DNA of 64,000 bases from Sipunculus nudus. Lineage: Eukaryota > Annelida > Sipuncula > Golfingiida > Sipunculidae. Below, one piece after another: positions 23,905 through 33,867 of this stretch. A model generated the notes under the pieces. That model was not told where the DNA came from and searched no databases. It saw only the letters and a program-made list of their open reading frames with translations. The DNA lies in NCBI GenBank assembly GCA_026874595.1, contig CM049319.1, forward strand, positions 65,957,417 through 66,021,416, written 5' to 3'. Position numbers and translations under genes: made by a program. How positions within the stretch are numbered: the first letter of the stretch is position 1; each line of letters starts with the position of its first letter.

Positions 23905-25248
23905 CGTTCCTCACGCAGCGGTTATACACTGCAGTCGTCCAAGAGTTCCTTTCGTGTGTAACCGCTGCTTTCCTTGGCAAGGCTCTAAGGACTAGAACAC
24001 CTACCAGGTTTGATTACACCGAGACACAAGCTCTCATTGGTCTGATCATGGAGATACAGTAAGATGGAGTAACTACTGGGATCCCGGATCGCGTTCGATG
24101 TCGCTTGCGATCTTGATGAGAAACCTCGCACCTAGGTGTGACAGCTCTTGATCTGGTTACAGGTGGTTGCCTATCGCGCTAGGGTTATCCCTGATACATC
24201 GCCGAGGATACCGAGGAATCGCTTGGCAAGGAAGCTGTCATATCGACATCAGGCACATACTAAAAATGTACTTCTTTTCAGCTGTGATGAATTTGTAAGA
24301 TCTAAATAATCTGAAATTTAATTAGCACTGTAACCTTACTTGGTATTGAACTAGACAGCACGAAGGATTTGCTCGCATGAAAAAACAAATCTGCGGAAAT
24401 AATATTATTGTATAGCAACGCGTACACATTTCTCGGCCGAGACAGACAAGTCTTCAGGCACGTTTGCTTTGTTCACCGACAAGTTACACGCGTAGAAATT
24501 AGATCAAAGGAAAGCAGATATACTTAGCTTTGCAGGGAAATGAAAAATAACAGTGCGGAAAAGTCAGATATAATAAAAAAAATATCTCATATTACAAATA
24601 CATCCCACACTGCTTCGCACTGGACGAGCAGAGACTGAAACAGCGGGACTCCAAAATCATGAAATGTGGCGACCGGAATATACGGATTCTATGACCGGTA
24701 ACTGCGCGCGAATGTGTCTTTTGATTAATGAATGCGCATACATTAAATTTTAACTTCCGCTGGCATAAAATTTCATGCAGATTACCCAGCACATTAATGC
24801 TAGGGGTTGCTGCCCCAAGCAACATCGGACGCAGCAACTGTACTGTCTGGATTTTTACTAGGTGTCGCGATAACGACAGACAGCGAGTACAATGGGCATA
24901 TCCCGCGAGTAAAAGAGGGCAGCAGCCATAAAACCTCGGAGGCTGCTAGGCGTATCCCTTTGATGTTTGACAACGTTCTCAGCGCGTAGTTACTCCAATT
25001 ATTGTATCTCCATTATCTTATTCTTGGCCCTGTGTAAGAAATGGTGTTATCAGACCAACGAGAGAGGTAGTCGCATTTTTTTTCATTATGGGTGGATGCA
25101 CAATGTAATATCAGTGGTCTTATTATACTTCTATGTTCTGTGCGTGCCCTGGTGTTCCTGCCCAGAAAACCTAGCCACATATGATGCAGCGGTTACACAC
25201 GAAAGAATGTCTTGGTCGACTGAAGTGTATAACCGCTGTGTGAGGAGC
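23905..25248. mobile_element. 1.34-kb element with paired inverted ends
   Basis: A terminal segment of about 60 bp is inverted: CAGCGGTTATACACT...CGTGTGTAACCGCTGC at 23911-23971 and GCAGCGGTTACACACG...GTGTATAACCGCTG at 25183-25243. Each arm is itself bounded by inverted CAGCGGTTAYACAC. A second inverted pair lies inside: ATGGAGATACAGTAAG..GGAGTAACTAC (about 24049-24077) and GTAGTTACTCC..TTGTATCTCCAT (about 24986-25013). No transposase frame was seen, so it is non-autonomous. No target duplication was recognised and the superfamily is unknown. Confidence 0.65.
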
Positions 25249-25282
25249 ATATCCTATTCTATACATATTATTATATATACAT

Positions 25283-25285
25283 ATA

Positions 25286-25326
<41 letters not shown>
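25283..25326. repeat. (TA)n microsatellite
   Basis: A TA run just outside the right end of the 23905-25248 element. Confidence 0.93.
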
Positions 25327-25328
<2 letters not shown>

Positions 25329-26519
25329 TCAACTGTGGAGTCTACTGCCAATAGCATATAAAAACTCATTTTATCTAATCTATGGCAATTAAAAAGCAAT
25401 AAGTGATATATCATTATGAACAGTTTATCTGTTATCTGTGCCACCGTAAAAAGCAGAGAAAAAGAGTCATCCGTTTGTATATCAGTAATAATTTGTGAAT
25501 ATATATGTTATATATATATATGTAAAGTGTATATTATTCATTAATATGAACCATCACCCAAATCTGTGAAGCGTTAGTATTTATGTATACACTTTGGTAC
25601 AACATTACTGTCATGTTGTTCCAATTTGTTGGAATTTGAGTAATTTCAATTTTCAAGTAAAACTTTATAAATTCAATGAAAAAATCAAATGTGTGTGCAT
25701 AATTTTCCATGATAACTTGTTATGGGCCAAATTAATGAAAAATGACAATGCAACAGAAAGTTTAGGGTTATCTTTTTTTATCTAGCAAATTATGATTAAT
25801 CTATAAAACTAGGAAAAGTGATTACATGTATGCATTTTTGGTAAAAAAAAAAAGTAAACCACATTCGTAAAGGATACAAATTGCACAGAATGCCTCAGCA
25901 TCTAAATAATAATTGAAAAAAAAAATTTCCTTATAAGATGATCTTATAAATACTATATAAATCATACTGTAAACTTTCAAGACATCAGAAATATACCATA
26001 TATAAATGTATCATTAAAAATACCAGCGGGGCTTTGTAAGTTTCTTTTTAAAATTCTTACTGATTACGTCTTCCATATGTAATATAAAAAGTACAGGAAG
26101 TACGATAAGGTTACTATTTTAACCTCGCCTAGCAGATATAATTCGCCTGGCTGATGCTAGCCGGAATTTAAACTCACCTATATATATAAGCGAGATTAAA
26201 ATTCTTGCCTGCGCCATGATGATTATTAATCTCGCCTAGACGAGCTTGCGATTGCAATATCGTCTTGGCAAGTTAAAAAACTGTTTAATCAAAATCACAA
26301 TCGAATTCTCGTCTGGGCGAATTTAAAATCCGCATGGATTTTAATCTCGTCTGTGACCCATGCATGATATTTTAAATTAGGCAAGACACACTTGTATGAC
26401 TTGAATTGGCAGAAAGAGAGTTTTCTTTTTCTTCTTGATTAACTGCCCGGTGTTCAGTACGTACAGACTCTAGTCATTCTCCGTTAAAACATAGATATCA
26501 ATCCATGCTGAGGAACAAC

Positions 26520-26522
<3 letters not shown>

Positions 26523-26573
<51 letters not shown>
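26523..26573. repeat. (TA)n microsatellite
   Basis: A TA run about 20 bp downstream (minus strand) of the PHD exon's donor site. Confidence 0.95.
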
Positions 26574-26575
<2 letters not shown>

Positions 26576-26595
26576 GAATCGTATTATGTATTTAC

Positions 26596-26813
26596 CTGGA
26601 TAACGCGGCTTTGATGTCATAGTCGCCTTCTGAGAACGCACAGGAGCGACAGAGAAATCGTATAGTCCCTTTCTGCTGTTCCATGCGCTCATCGTTGTCT
26701 TGCCCAAACCAAGGCAGTTACCGTGCACCCACTGTAGACAATTACTGCACTTGATGACATCGGTGGCAACGTGACAATTTCCCTGGCACAAGGCACAAGG
26801 ATAAGACACACTG
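26596..26813 (-). pseudogene. PHD-finger exon with a frameshift
   Basis: The frame reads SYPCALCQGNCHVATDVIKC then SNCLQWVHGNCLG, giving Cys/His spacing typical of a PHD finger (C-x2-C, C-x2-C, H-x2-C). The last Cys pair is missing in this frame (GLYDFSVAPV) but present one frame over as RFLCRSC, and that frame runs on to a donor, CCAG/GTAAAT. A one-base indel near 26665-26680 (CAGAAAGGG on the minus strand) therefore splits the finger; an assembly error is possible. The upstream edge has a tandem acceptor CAACAGCAG but no polypyrimidine tract, because a LINE 3' tail lies directly upstream. It may be the N-terminal exon of the PHD/OTU/FLYWCH gene; simple joining to the 22827 block is not in phase, so an intermediate exon or decay must be assumed. 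Confidence 0.6.
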
Positions 26814-26821
26814 CTGTTGAA

Positions 26822-29645
26822 TGAATTTTATTTATTTATTTATTTTATTTTTATTTTATTTACATTATGTTTATACAGGGAAAACCAATCAGTTTAAATT
26901 AAACTGGTCTTACTTGGTGCCCTGTATCAGTACATATAAAACATACAATGACTAAACTATCAATACAATGCATAAAATAATACCATGACTAAAAATATAA
27001 ACATGAACATATGGACTCAAATCATAAAAGCATATTAAGAGAGTTAAGAAAGTATATCAATATACATCTATAGACAGAAGGAGTAAACTAAAATATCACA
27101 TTAAATCAGTATATATATACATGCAAATATGCGAGGCGTAAGAACCAATAATATTACAATAATCTCTAGCATTTATGGACCTGATCATTGTTAGATTCAG
27201 TTAAATACGTATGAAATTAATTTACAGTTGTTGTATGATCTATGAAATGATAAAAGAATGAGTGCTACATGTATAAAACGCAAATTTATGCAAATATAAC
27301 ATGTGTCATATAGAACATACAGTTGCTAAAATTTCCAATTTGATTCGTTTCTTAAAAGATGCACAAGTTATGGCTGACTTAGATTCATTGGATAAACTAT
27401 TCCATACTTTTGGCCCCATATATAGTAACGATTTTTTCAGATAGTTTGTTCTAGGTTTAGGAACGACTAAATCATTGCTCACAGCAGCTCGGGTTTGATG
27501 ATTGTGAGCTTCATTGACAAAGTGAAAATTATTCTCTTGTAAACCGGGAGCTATTGAACAAACACATTTATACATAAGTACTGCAACAGAATACATATAG
27601 CGTTGACGTATATTCAACCAACCCAGTTCATTTACTATGGTTATAGAATCAACATTTCTGTCATAGTTTTTGGATATAATGCGGGCAGCTCTGTTCTGTA
27701 TTTTCTGTACCGTATCATTGGTAGACAATAATGAACAACCCCAAATGCTTAGGGCATAGTCAATATGAGGCTGAATTATAGTTGCATAAACCTTAGTAAG
27801 AGATTGCATAGACAGATAGCTTGATATTCGGTAAAGAACTCCTATCTTTTGAGATAGTTTTTTGGATAGAGAGTGAACATGTGGTTTCCAGGATAAATTA
27901 GCATCTATTATAACGCCAAGTAGATTAATCTTATTAGAACAAAGTAATGTTGTATCTAATATTGATATCTTGAGTTTGTGATCAGCAATTCTATGAAGAT
28001 TTCCAAGTAGCATAACATTAGATTTATTATAACTCAGAGTGAGCAGGTTTTCGTCGTACCAGGTGGTCACATGATTTACTACTCGCTGTAATTTAATCTC
28101 AGCTTCTACAGCATTTTTACCATGGCAATATACAGTGACATCATCAGCGTACATTACAATACCATCAGTATTTTGCACATTTGGAAGATCATTTATGTAT
28201 ATCAAAAATAGAATAGGGCCGAGAACTGTACCCTGAGGAACACCTACATTAACAACAGCAGCATTGGATAGATAGTTGTATTTTACGATCTGTAGGCGAT
28301 CATGGAGGTAAGATTGAAACCAGGCAACTGTTTTCTTATCAAAACCAAAAACGAACAACTTTTCCAATAATCTTTTTTGATTTATGGTATCAAATCCTTT
28401 GGTTAGGTCGAAAAAACAAGCAGCAGTAACTTTACCCTGATCCATAGTTTTATATACGTCATTTGAAAATTTACTAAGAGCCGTTACAGTAGATTTTCCG
28501 GGCAGATATGCGTGCTGACTTTCTGAAATTCTATTGCTATTTGTGATAAACCTGATTAGTTGCCTTTGTACAGCTTTTTCAAATAGTTTCGCAACGTGAG
28601 GTATAATTGATATGGGTCTGTAATTACTCTTATTTGCTTTATCGCCTTTTCCTTTATATACTGGAGTAATTCGAGCTGTTTTCCAGTCAAGCGGGTACGT
28701 GGCGTTATATAGTGATAGATTAAATAGATAAAATAACATAGGACTAATGAGCTGCGAAGCCATTTGGAGTAATGTGATGTCCATATCGATTATATCCAGA
28801 GTGTGTTTAGGTGGAAGTGCAAGTAAATCTTTCTGTATATCCTGCGATAGTAGTATAGAAAATTTGAAACGGGACTCTGTAATATTCAACGACCGAACAG
28901 GGCGGGTTTCGGAAGCCTTAAAATTTACCGCTAATATATCACCTATGGTACTGAAATACTCATTAAACTCTTCACAATCGCAATCTACAGGTTTAGCTGA
29001 TGATGAACCAGGTAATACTTTTTTAAGAGCGCTCCACATACCTTTGATATTATTATAGTTATTATCGATGTTATGTCTGAAATAAGCAGTTTTCGTCGAT
29101 CTTATAAGCGTAGTTACCATGTTTCTCATTCTTCTATACTTAAAGAAGAGAATGTGAGATTTGTGTTTTACAGCGCATCTGTGTAATCTGTCTCTGAGCT
29201 TTATCATGCTACGGATTTGCGGTGTTATCCAAGGGTTATCTCTATGTTTTACCCTACGAGACCATATGGGCGCATGTTTATTACAGATATTTAGGAACTC
29301 AGTTTTCCAGCTGTTCCATGCAATTTCGATATTAGATTCATAGAATACGTTCTGTAGTATAACAGATGAGGCGATATCATTTCGGTAATTCTCTAGATTA
29401 AATTTGCTAAAGTTTCTAGATTTTATTGTTATGACATTTCTATTAATATTTTTGAATGATAGTACTGTGTAAACTAAATAGTGGTCACTCAAAGAGATTG
29501 GTAATACATCCGTAGTTATATGTCTCTCGGGAATGTTCGAGAAGACTAAATCTATCACTGTTGATGAGGTTACAGTTTCTCTGTTGGTGAATCCATGTTG
29601 GTGGTGGAGAAACCCGATACGGCGGGAAGATGAAGAATTAAGTTA
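26822..29645 (-). mobile_element. 5'-truncated non-LTR retrotransposon (Jockey/CR1-like)
   Basis: The element begins on the minus strand near 29645, inside the endonuclease domain, carries the reverse transcriptase frame to 27306, then about 440 bp of 3' UTR, and ends in a TAAA-rich tail (26822-26865). The 3' UTR holds a near-perfect palindrome, CAGTTTAAATTAAACTG (about 26890-26906), a possible stem-loop for RT recognition. There is no long terminal repeat. Truncation at the 5' side is the usual result of incomplete target-primed reverse transcription. No target duplication could be recognised. Confidence 0.9.
27306..29642 (-). CDS. Endonuclease (C-terminal part) and reverse transcriptase ORF2
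   Basis: Open for about 778 codons, of which 750 follow a GTG at 29558. The preceding 28 codons (…GFLHHQHGFTNRETVTSST) are also element sequence, followed upstream by a TAA at 29643. Residues 1-30 from the GTG hold the endonuclease end with SDH (24-26). Reverse transcriptase motifs in order: NYRPIS (about 312), FDLTKGFDTI (383-392), GVPQGTVLGP (439-448) and YADDVTVY (470-477), the last with the catalytic Asp pair. FDLTKGFD departs from the usual FDLSKAFD, keeping both Asp residues. The C-terminus (GPKVWNSLSNE...SFKKRIKLEIL) is that of Jockey/CR1-group elements without RNase H. The lack of any stop or frameshift suggests recent insertion. Most of the endonuclease is missing, so this copy cannot move by itself. 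Confidence 0.92.
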   Translation of the reverse strand, partial: LNSSSSRRIGFLHHQHGFTNRETVTSSTVIDLVFSNIPERHITTDVLPISLSDHYLVYTVLSFKNINRNVITIKSRNFSKFNLENYRNDIASSVILQNVFYESNIEIAWNSWKTEFLNICNKHAPIWSRRVKHRDNPWITPQIRSMIKLRDRLHRCAVKHKSHILFFKYRRMRNMVTTLIRSTKTAYFRHNIDNNYNNIKGMWSALKKVLPGSSSAKPVDCDCEEFNEYFSTIGDILAVNFKASETRPVRSLNITESRFKFSILLSQDIQKDLLALPPKHTLDIIDMDITLLQMASQLISPMLFYLFNLSLYNATYPLDWKTARITPVYKGKGDKANKSNYRPISIIPHVAKLFEKAVQRQLIRFITNSNRISESQHAYLPGKSTVTALSKFSNDVYKTMDQGKVTAACFFDLTKGFDTINQKRLLEKLFVFGFDKKTVAWFQSYLHDRLQIVKYNYLSNAAVVNVGVPQGTVLGPILFLIYINDLPNVQNTDGIVMYADDVTVYCHGKNAVEAEIKLQRVVNHVTTWYDENLLTLSYNKSNVMLLGNLHRIADHKLKISILDTTLLCSNKINLLGVIIDANLSWKPHVHSLSKKLSQKIGVLYRISSYLSMQSLTKVYATIIQPHIDYALSIWGCSLLSTNDTVQKIQNRAARIISKNYDRNVDSITIVNELGWLNIRQRYMYSVAVLMYKCVCSIAPGLQENNFHFVNEAHNHQTRAAVSNDLVVPKPRTNYLKKSLLYMGPKVWNSLSNESKSAITCASFKKRIKLEILATVCSI

Positions 29646-30105
29646 GTGATAAAGACGTTCACAAAAGTATGACTTTATAACCAAGTGACAACTAGTCTTC
29701 ATTCAGGGGTTTATATTTGGTGATTTTCGCGCTAAAAATTATCTCCATAGGGGTTTCAAAAGGTTTGCCGATTTCACACAGGCTGTCATTCAGGTAAAAT
29801 ACAGGAAGTCGGCCAAATTAAACCATATCGATGTACATACGGATACGTATAATATAACATGATGCCAGCTGTTCCAGGACTGTACGTGCTGGTTGTGGAT
29901 TCATGATGGCTTCTTTGATCTGTTTTGGTCACAGTTCTGAATGCTTCTTTGCTACGTAGGCCTACTTAGCTTAGCGGAAGCATGGGTTACAAAGCCTATT
30001 TTGAGCAATGCTTGTGAGGGAAAATAAAAGCGTGCCATTTTTTCTCTCTTATTATTTATAACAAATGTAACATAATGAAATATGTTGAATTAATTAATAA
30101 TATTC

Positions 30106-30149
<44 letters not shown>

Positions 30150-30201
30150 CATTATATATAATATGCATAATAATAACTTCATAATAAAGAGAATACATAG
30201 T

Positions 30202-30267
<66 letters not shown>

Positions 30268-30380
30268 ATAAAACACCTTTCAAGTGCGGCCTGTGAGGGC
30301 TGATAGTAAATATACGGGTGCCGGACCATGTTACAAATGATATTCGGTTGAACCGCTATACGTTTATGCAATATTTACTA
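29646..30380. repeat. Unassigned DNA with two (TA)n microsatellites
   Basis: TA runs lie at 30107-30145 and 30207-30266. The rest of the stretch shows no gene. Confidence 0.85.
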
Positions 30381-30383
30381 ATT

Positions 30384-31143
30384 GTATCCGCCAAAACGAA
30401 GTTTTGCGGATACTATGTTTTTAACCGGGTTCCGCCGCCGCCGCCGCCGCCGCGTTCGTTTCCGGAGAACTCCTCTGAGACTACTGGACGGATTATTCCG
30501 GAACTTACACAAATTATCGGGTCACATGTGAACTGGTGCCTTGACCTCTGACCTTGGTTTGACCAAATTACCTGTAATTCGGCATGCGTATACATCCTGG
30601 ATAGCTTTCTTGATTTTGTGACAGGTTGCGCCAGCTTCATTGATTAATTGATATACTTTAATTCCTCCAATATTGAAGATACATCACAATGTTTCATGTG
30701 GAACAGAAGGTGAATTATATTTCGAAACGCAAAATAATTTAACAAATATATATATACTCTTTTGACCAATCAGGAAAAAAATTTACACAAATGTAGCCCT
30801 TGGATAGCTTTATAACATACACAAGTGGTGGCGCCACCCGCAGCGAATTTTGCACAGCATCCATCTGTTTGCCCGCTGTGGGATAAAAATCACTCATATT
30901 TCTGCAGTGGTTTGACTTTTCCACCTGAAATGTTGCATGTGTATACACCTTTGGTAGTTTCTCGTTCAAATTACAGGTGCCGCCACCTACAATCATGTTT
31001 ACGTGGCAGACATCCATTCTAATATGTAACACACGTAACTCTATTTCCCCTTGCCACTCAATCCATGCCTCACCTCACCCGTCCTACTCTGATTTTGGCG
31101 GATACACGTAGTCGCTTGTCGACTACCCGTATTCTTGTTCTTG
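30384..31143 (+). mobile_element. Family H repeat, plus orientation
   Basis: It starts with a hairpin, TATCCGCCAAAACGAAG then TTTTGCGGATA (30385-30412), followed by a (CCG)n run (30433-30455), one degenerate core unit with GGTGGCGCCACC (about 30827-30839), and ends GTAGTCGCTTGTCGACTACC followed by TTCTTGTTC (about 31108-31143). The same end appears inverted at 8737. Hairpin head, simple-sequence tract, repeat core and palindromic tail parallel the layout of family A. Confidence 0.75.
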
Positions 31144-31335
31144 AAGGATTTAACAAGGCATTCAAACAAATTCTCTCATTAACTGGGAGAAACAAATTAG
31201 TTTTGTCTTCAGAAAAATATATATATATATATAATTTTGTAAGCATATTATGTGTATACTGACTTGTGCATATATGTATATGGACCATGAGTCTGAAATA
31301 AAGCATTATCTATTTATGTATCTATCTATCTTTTA

Positions 31336-31369
<34 letters not shown>

Positions 31370-31381
31370 ATGTGTTTGTTG

Positions 31382-31401
31382 TGGGGGGGGGGGGGGGGGG
31401 A
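31382..31401. repeat. Poly-G run
   Basis: About 19 consecutive G, preceded by TCTA-type tetranucleotide repeats (31310-31352). Confidence 0.9.
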
Positions 31402-31696
31402 GTACAGGTGTTTTCAGTTACATTCAGTTACAATCATGAAAAACACAATCACAAACGAGGGCCGGTTGGTCGATATAATTAACCGTGTAGGATTACACAA
31501 AGCGAGCAGTGATGTATGCACATACATGGAGTAAACTCTATGTCAGCTTGACGTTCTTATGAAGGTTTCTTTGCACAGTTTTTACCACATGTTTGCTTGA
31601 ATGAGACATTTTACCATGTATATGTGTTTCACGTAAGTTCCTGATCCAAATAAAAAATATACTGGATATCTTATTTCTGTAATTACATGTACATGT

Positions 31697-31698
<2 letters not shown>

Positions 31699-31755
<57 letters not shown>
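31699..31755. repeat. (TA)n microsatellite
   Basis: A pure TA run of about 56 bp. Confidence 0.95.
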
Positions 31756-31759
<4 letters not shown>

Positions 31760-32017
31760 TAATATAGTAACTTCAAGTCTGTAGTGTCACGCATGTGCAA
31801 GTAATTTGAATCATGCATTTCAAGTCCGCCAATCACCATTAAAATAGCTTTTAACAGATGTTATCCGGAACTTCCTGTATAAGCTGACCACCGACCTGTA
31901 TTGGTACAGTAGGCTGGACACAGGGCTGTGTGTATAATCTTGGTTCACTAGATTACTATAGATTTATCTCTGGTTGACCATAGATAATAAGAATGTAATA
32001 CTATAGCTGCCAACTCT

Positions 32018-32127
32018 GAAGAAAAACAACACTGTTAATTCACAACAGTCTTGTTGTTTTTCTTCAGGGTTATACCGCTCTGGCCTAGTCTGTAGGCCAT
32101 TCAGCACTTTACAACGGAGGGTAACTC

Positions 32128-32135
<8 letters not shown>
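32018..32135. repeat. Family I inverted-repeat fragment
   Basis: GAAGAAAAACAACACTGTTA and its inverse TTGTTGTTTTTCTTC form a hairpin (32018-32066). This is followed by sequence ending GGAGGGTAACTCTACCTTA, the reverse complement of the start of the copy at 55308. It is a deleted copy of the same MITE-like family. Confidence 0.65.
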
Positions 32136-32198
<63 letters not shown>

Positions 32199-32371
32199 TA
32201 TATAAATTAATATATATATAGACATATACATATTTATGCATATATATATTATTTATATATATATGTATTTATACATACATATATTTATATTTATATATAT
32301 ATATTATAAATATATTATATAAATATATAAATATATATATAAATAAATATATAAATATATATATAAATATA
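32134..32371. repeat. Compound AT microsatellite
   Basis: A TA run of about 58 bp grading into interrupted TATA/TAAATA/TACATA repeats over about 240 bp. Confidence 0.93.
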
Positions 32372-32373
32372 TA

Positions 32374-32654
32374 TCAGGGCCGTAGGCGACCCTAATGGCA
32401 GGGTACAGTAAGCGGATTTGAGGGGGAAATCTCTGACGGGGGAGGGTGTGGAAAAATTTGAAAAAAAACTGTATGTACACTACTGCATTCTGGTGCATTT
32501 TTGCTGTCATTTATTGGTCAATGCTTACTTAGTAAAACAGTACCGCCTTGTTAAGACATTTTTTCCTGGCAATGGATGCATTTTAACACAGATGGCTGCG
32601 GCCATGTAAATATGGTACTCCAAATACTGGGGCGCGAAGCGCCCGAGGGGAGGA

Positions 32655-32694
<40 letters not shown>

Positions 32695-32776
32695 GTGAGA
32701 GTGCAAATACTCAGCCCCCCTAACAATTTCATTGGGGGGCCCGGCCCTAGCGGGCCCCCCGGTTTCGCCGCCTATG
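32374..32776. mobile_element. Possible small element with GC-rich ends in AT repeats
   Basis: It starts CAGGGCCGTAGGCGACCC and ends GGTTTCGCCGCCTATG, loosely inverted (TAGGCG/CGCCTA), and is bounded on both sides by TA repeats. It contains GGGGCGCGAAGCGCCC, a palindrome, and an internal TA run (32659-32690). It may be a degenerate hAT-like element; no coding capacity. Confidence 0.4.
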
Positions 32777-33404
32777 TATATATATATTGGCTAATTTTTT
32801 ACTCGATTTTTATCTATCAGTAATGGTATTTTTTTTTTAAATAATGAGAGTTCTTGGGAAAATATCAATTATATCTATCAAACATAATGATCTTTATTAA
32901 TGCTCATCACATGAAGAGCTGTTAACTCTGAATCTTGAAAGATAATTAATACAATGGACAACTAGATGAAAAAAAAGTACTGCAAACAACAACGTTTTAT
33001 CAAATTGTTATACAAATTTACATGGAAATCTGTATTTTAACATACACTGCACATTTCAACATACATGACACAGTTGAGGTACATTTCTGATAGGCAGTGA
33101 CCAAATAAATATATACGCCTGAGCGGTCCTGGCTGGGCTGGTATCTGTTTTGCTCCCAACGGATACAACGGATAAAAATAGTCTTAATAACATAAAGCGA
33201 ACGAAGTGGAAGCGTAATATGACCTATTATTTAATAAGAGTAATAAGAGTTTTACCCGCAGATGTAATTAATCCAGAGAGCATAATACGTAACTGCAACG
33301 ACAGCCGCGCTTAATTCAAACTAATTTGATCATTTTACGTTAAACCAGAAAATCTCACGAAGTGAAAGGAATATCTGCTTCTAAAGATCATACATTATAA
33401 TGAT

Positions 33405-33520
33405 ATATTATATTATATTAATTATATTATATTATATTATATTATATTATATTATATTATATTATATTATATTATATTAAATTATATTATATTATATTAT
33501 ATTATATTATATTATATTAA
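33405..33520. repeat. (TATAT)n pentanucleotide microsatellite
   Basis: A pentanucleotide run of about 110 bp (ATATT/TTATA register), distinct from the TA dinucleotide tracts, about 340 bp upstream of the SAAL1 start codon. Confidence 0.95.
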
Positions 33521-33857
33521 AAGAAAAAATTACTTCTTCTCTTAAAGTGAATATATAATACAGTGGTAATGAGACAAAAATGTTGCCGTATCAATGCAAC
33601 ATTATTTTTCTAATCAAAGATCAAACAGATAATTTATTTTTACCATTTTCTGTACGCCAAGGAGGACAGTGCGGCGTTCGGGCTTTCATTTTTTTGTAGT
33701 GGCGACACCTTGCGCTAATCACAGAAACTAACCAGGTTTGGTTCGGGAAATGGTTTTGTGAATTCATTACGGTATATCTTGTCTGAAAGTTGTCAAACAA
33801 GAAATCTTGAAGTTTTGTCAGACTTGGAATTACCGAGCACTTGATAGTCACATCAAC

Positions 33858-33867
33858 ATGTCTGAAG
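33858..33867 (+). CDS. SAAL1: SAAL1 exon 1, coding part
   Basis: ATG-TCT-GAA-G is followed by a perfect donor GTAAGT. The -3 base is A. The single leftover G joins CA of exon 2 to make Ala, giving MSEADRNPEP, which matches the family N-terminus (M-D-R-N-P). The 5' UTR and promoter should lie in the roughly 250 bp upstream, a stretch with higher GC than its surroundings. The antisense frame 33621-33851 is not supported. It is very short, so the call rests on phase, donor quality and position. Confidence 0.7.

Noticed and set aside
24592-24837. Possible intermediate exon of the PHD/OTU/FLYWCH gene on the minus strand
   Set aside because: The frame lies within the 23905-25248 inverted-repeat element and shows no domain pattern or convincing splice sites.
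28747-29058. 103-codon plus-strand frame
   Set aside because: Shadow of the reverse transcriptase gene on the minus strand.
30318-30640. Proline- and glycine-rich frames on both strands
   Set aside because: They read the (CCG)n run inside a family H repeat.
33621-33851. Antisense frame of 76 codons upstream of SAAL1
   Set aside because: No motif, and it overlaps the expected SAAL1 promoter and 5' UTR on the other strand.
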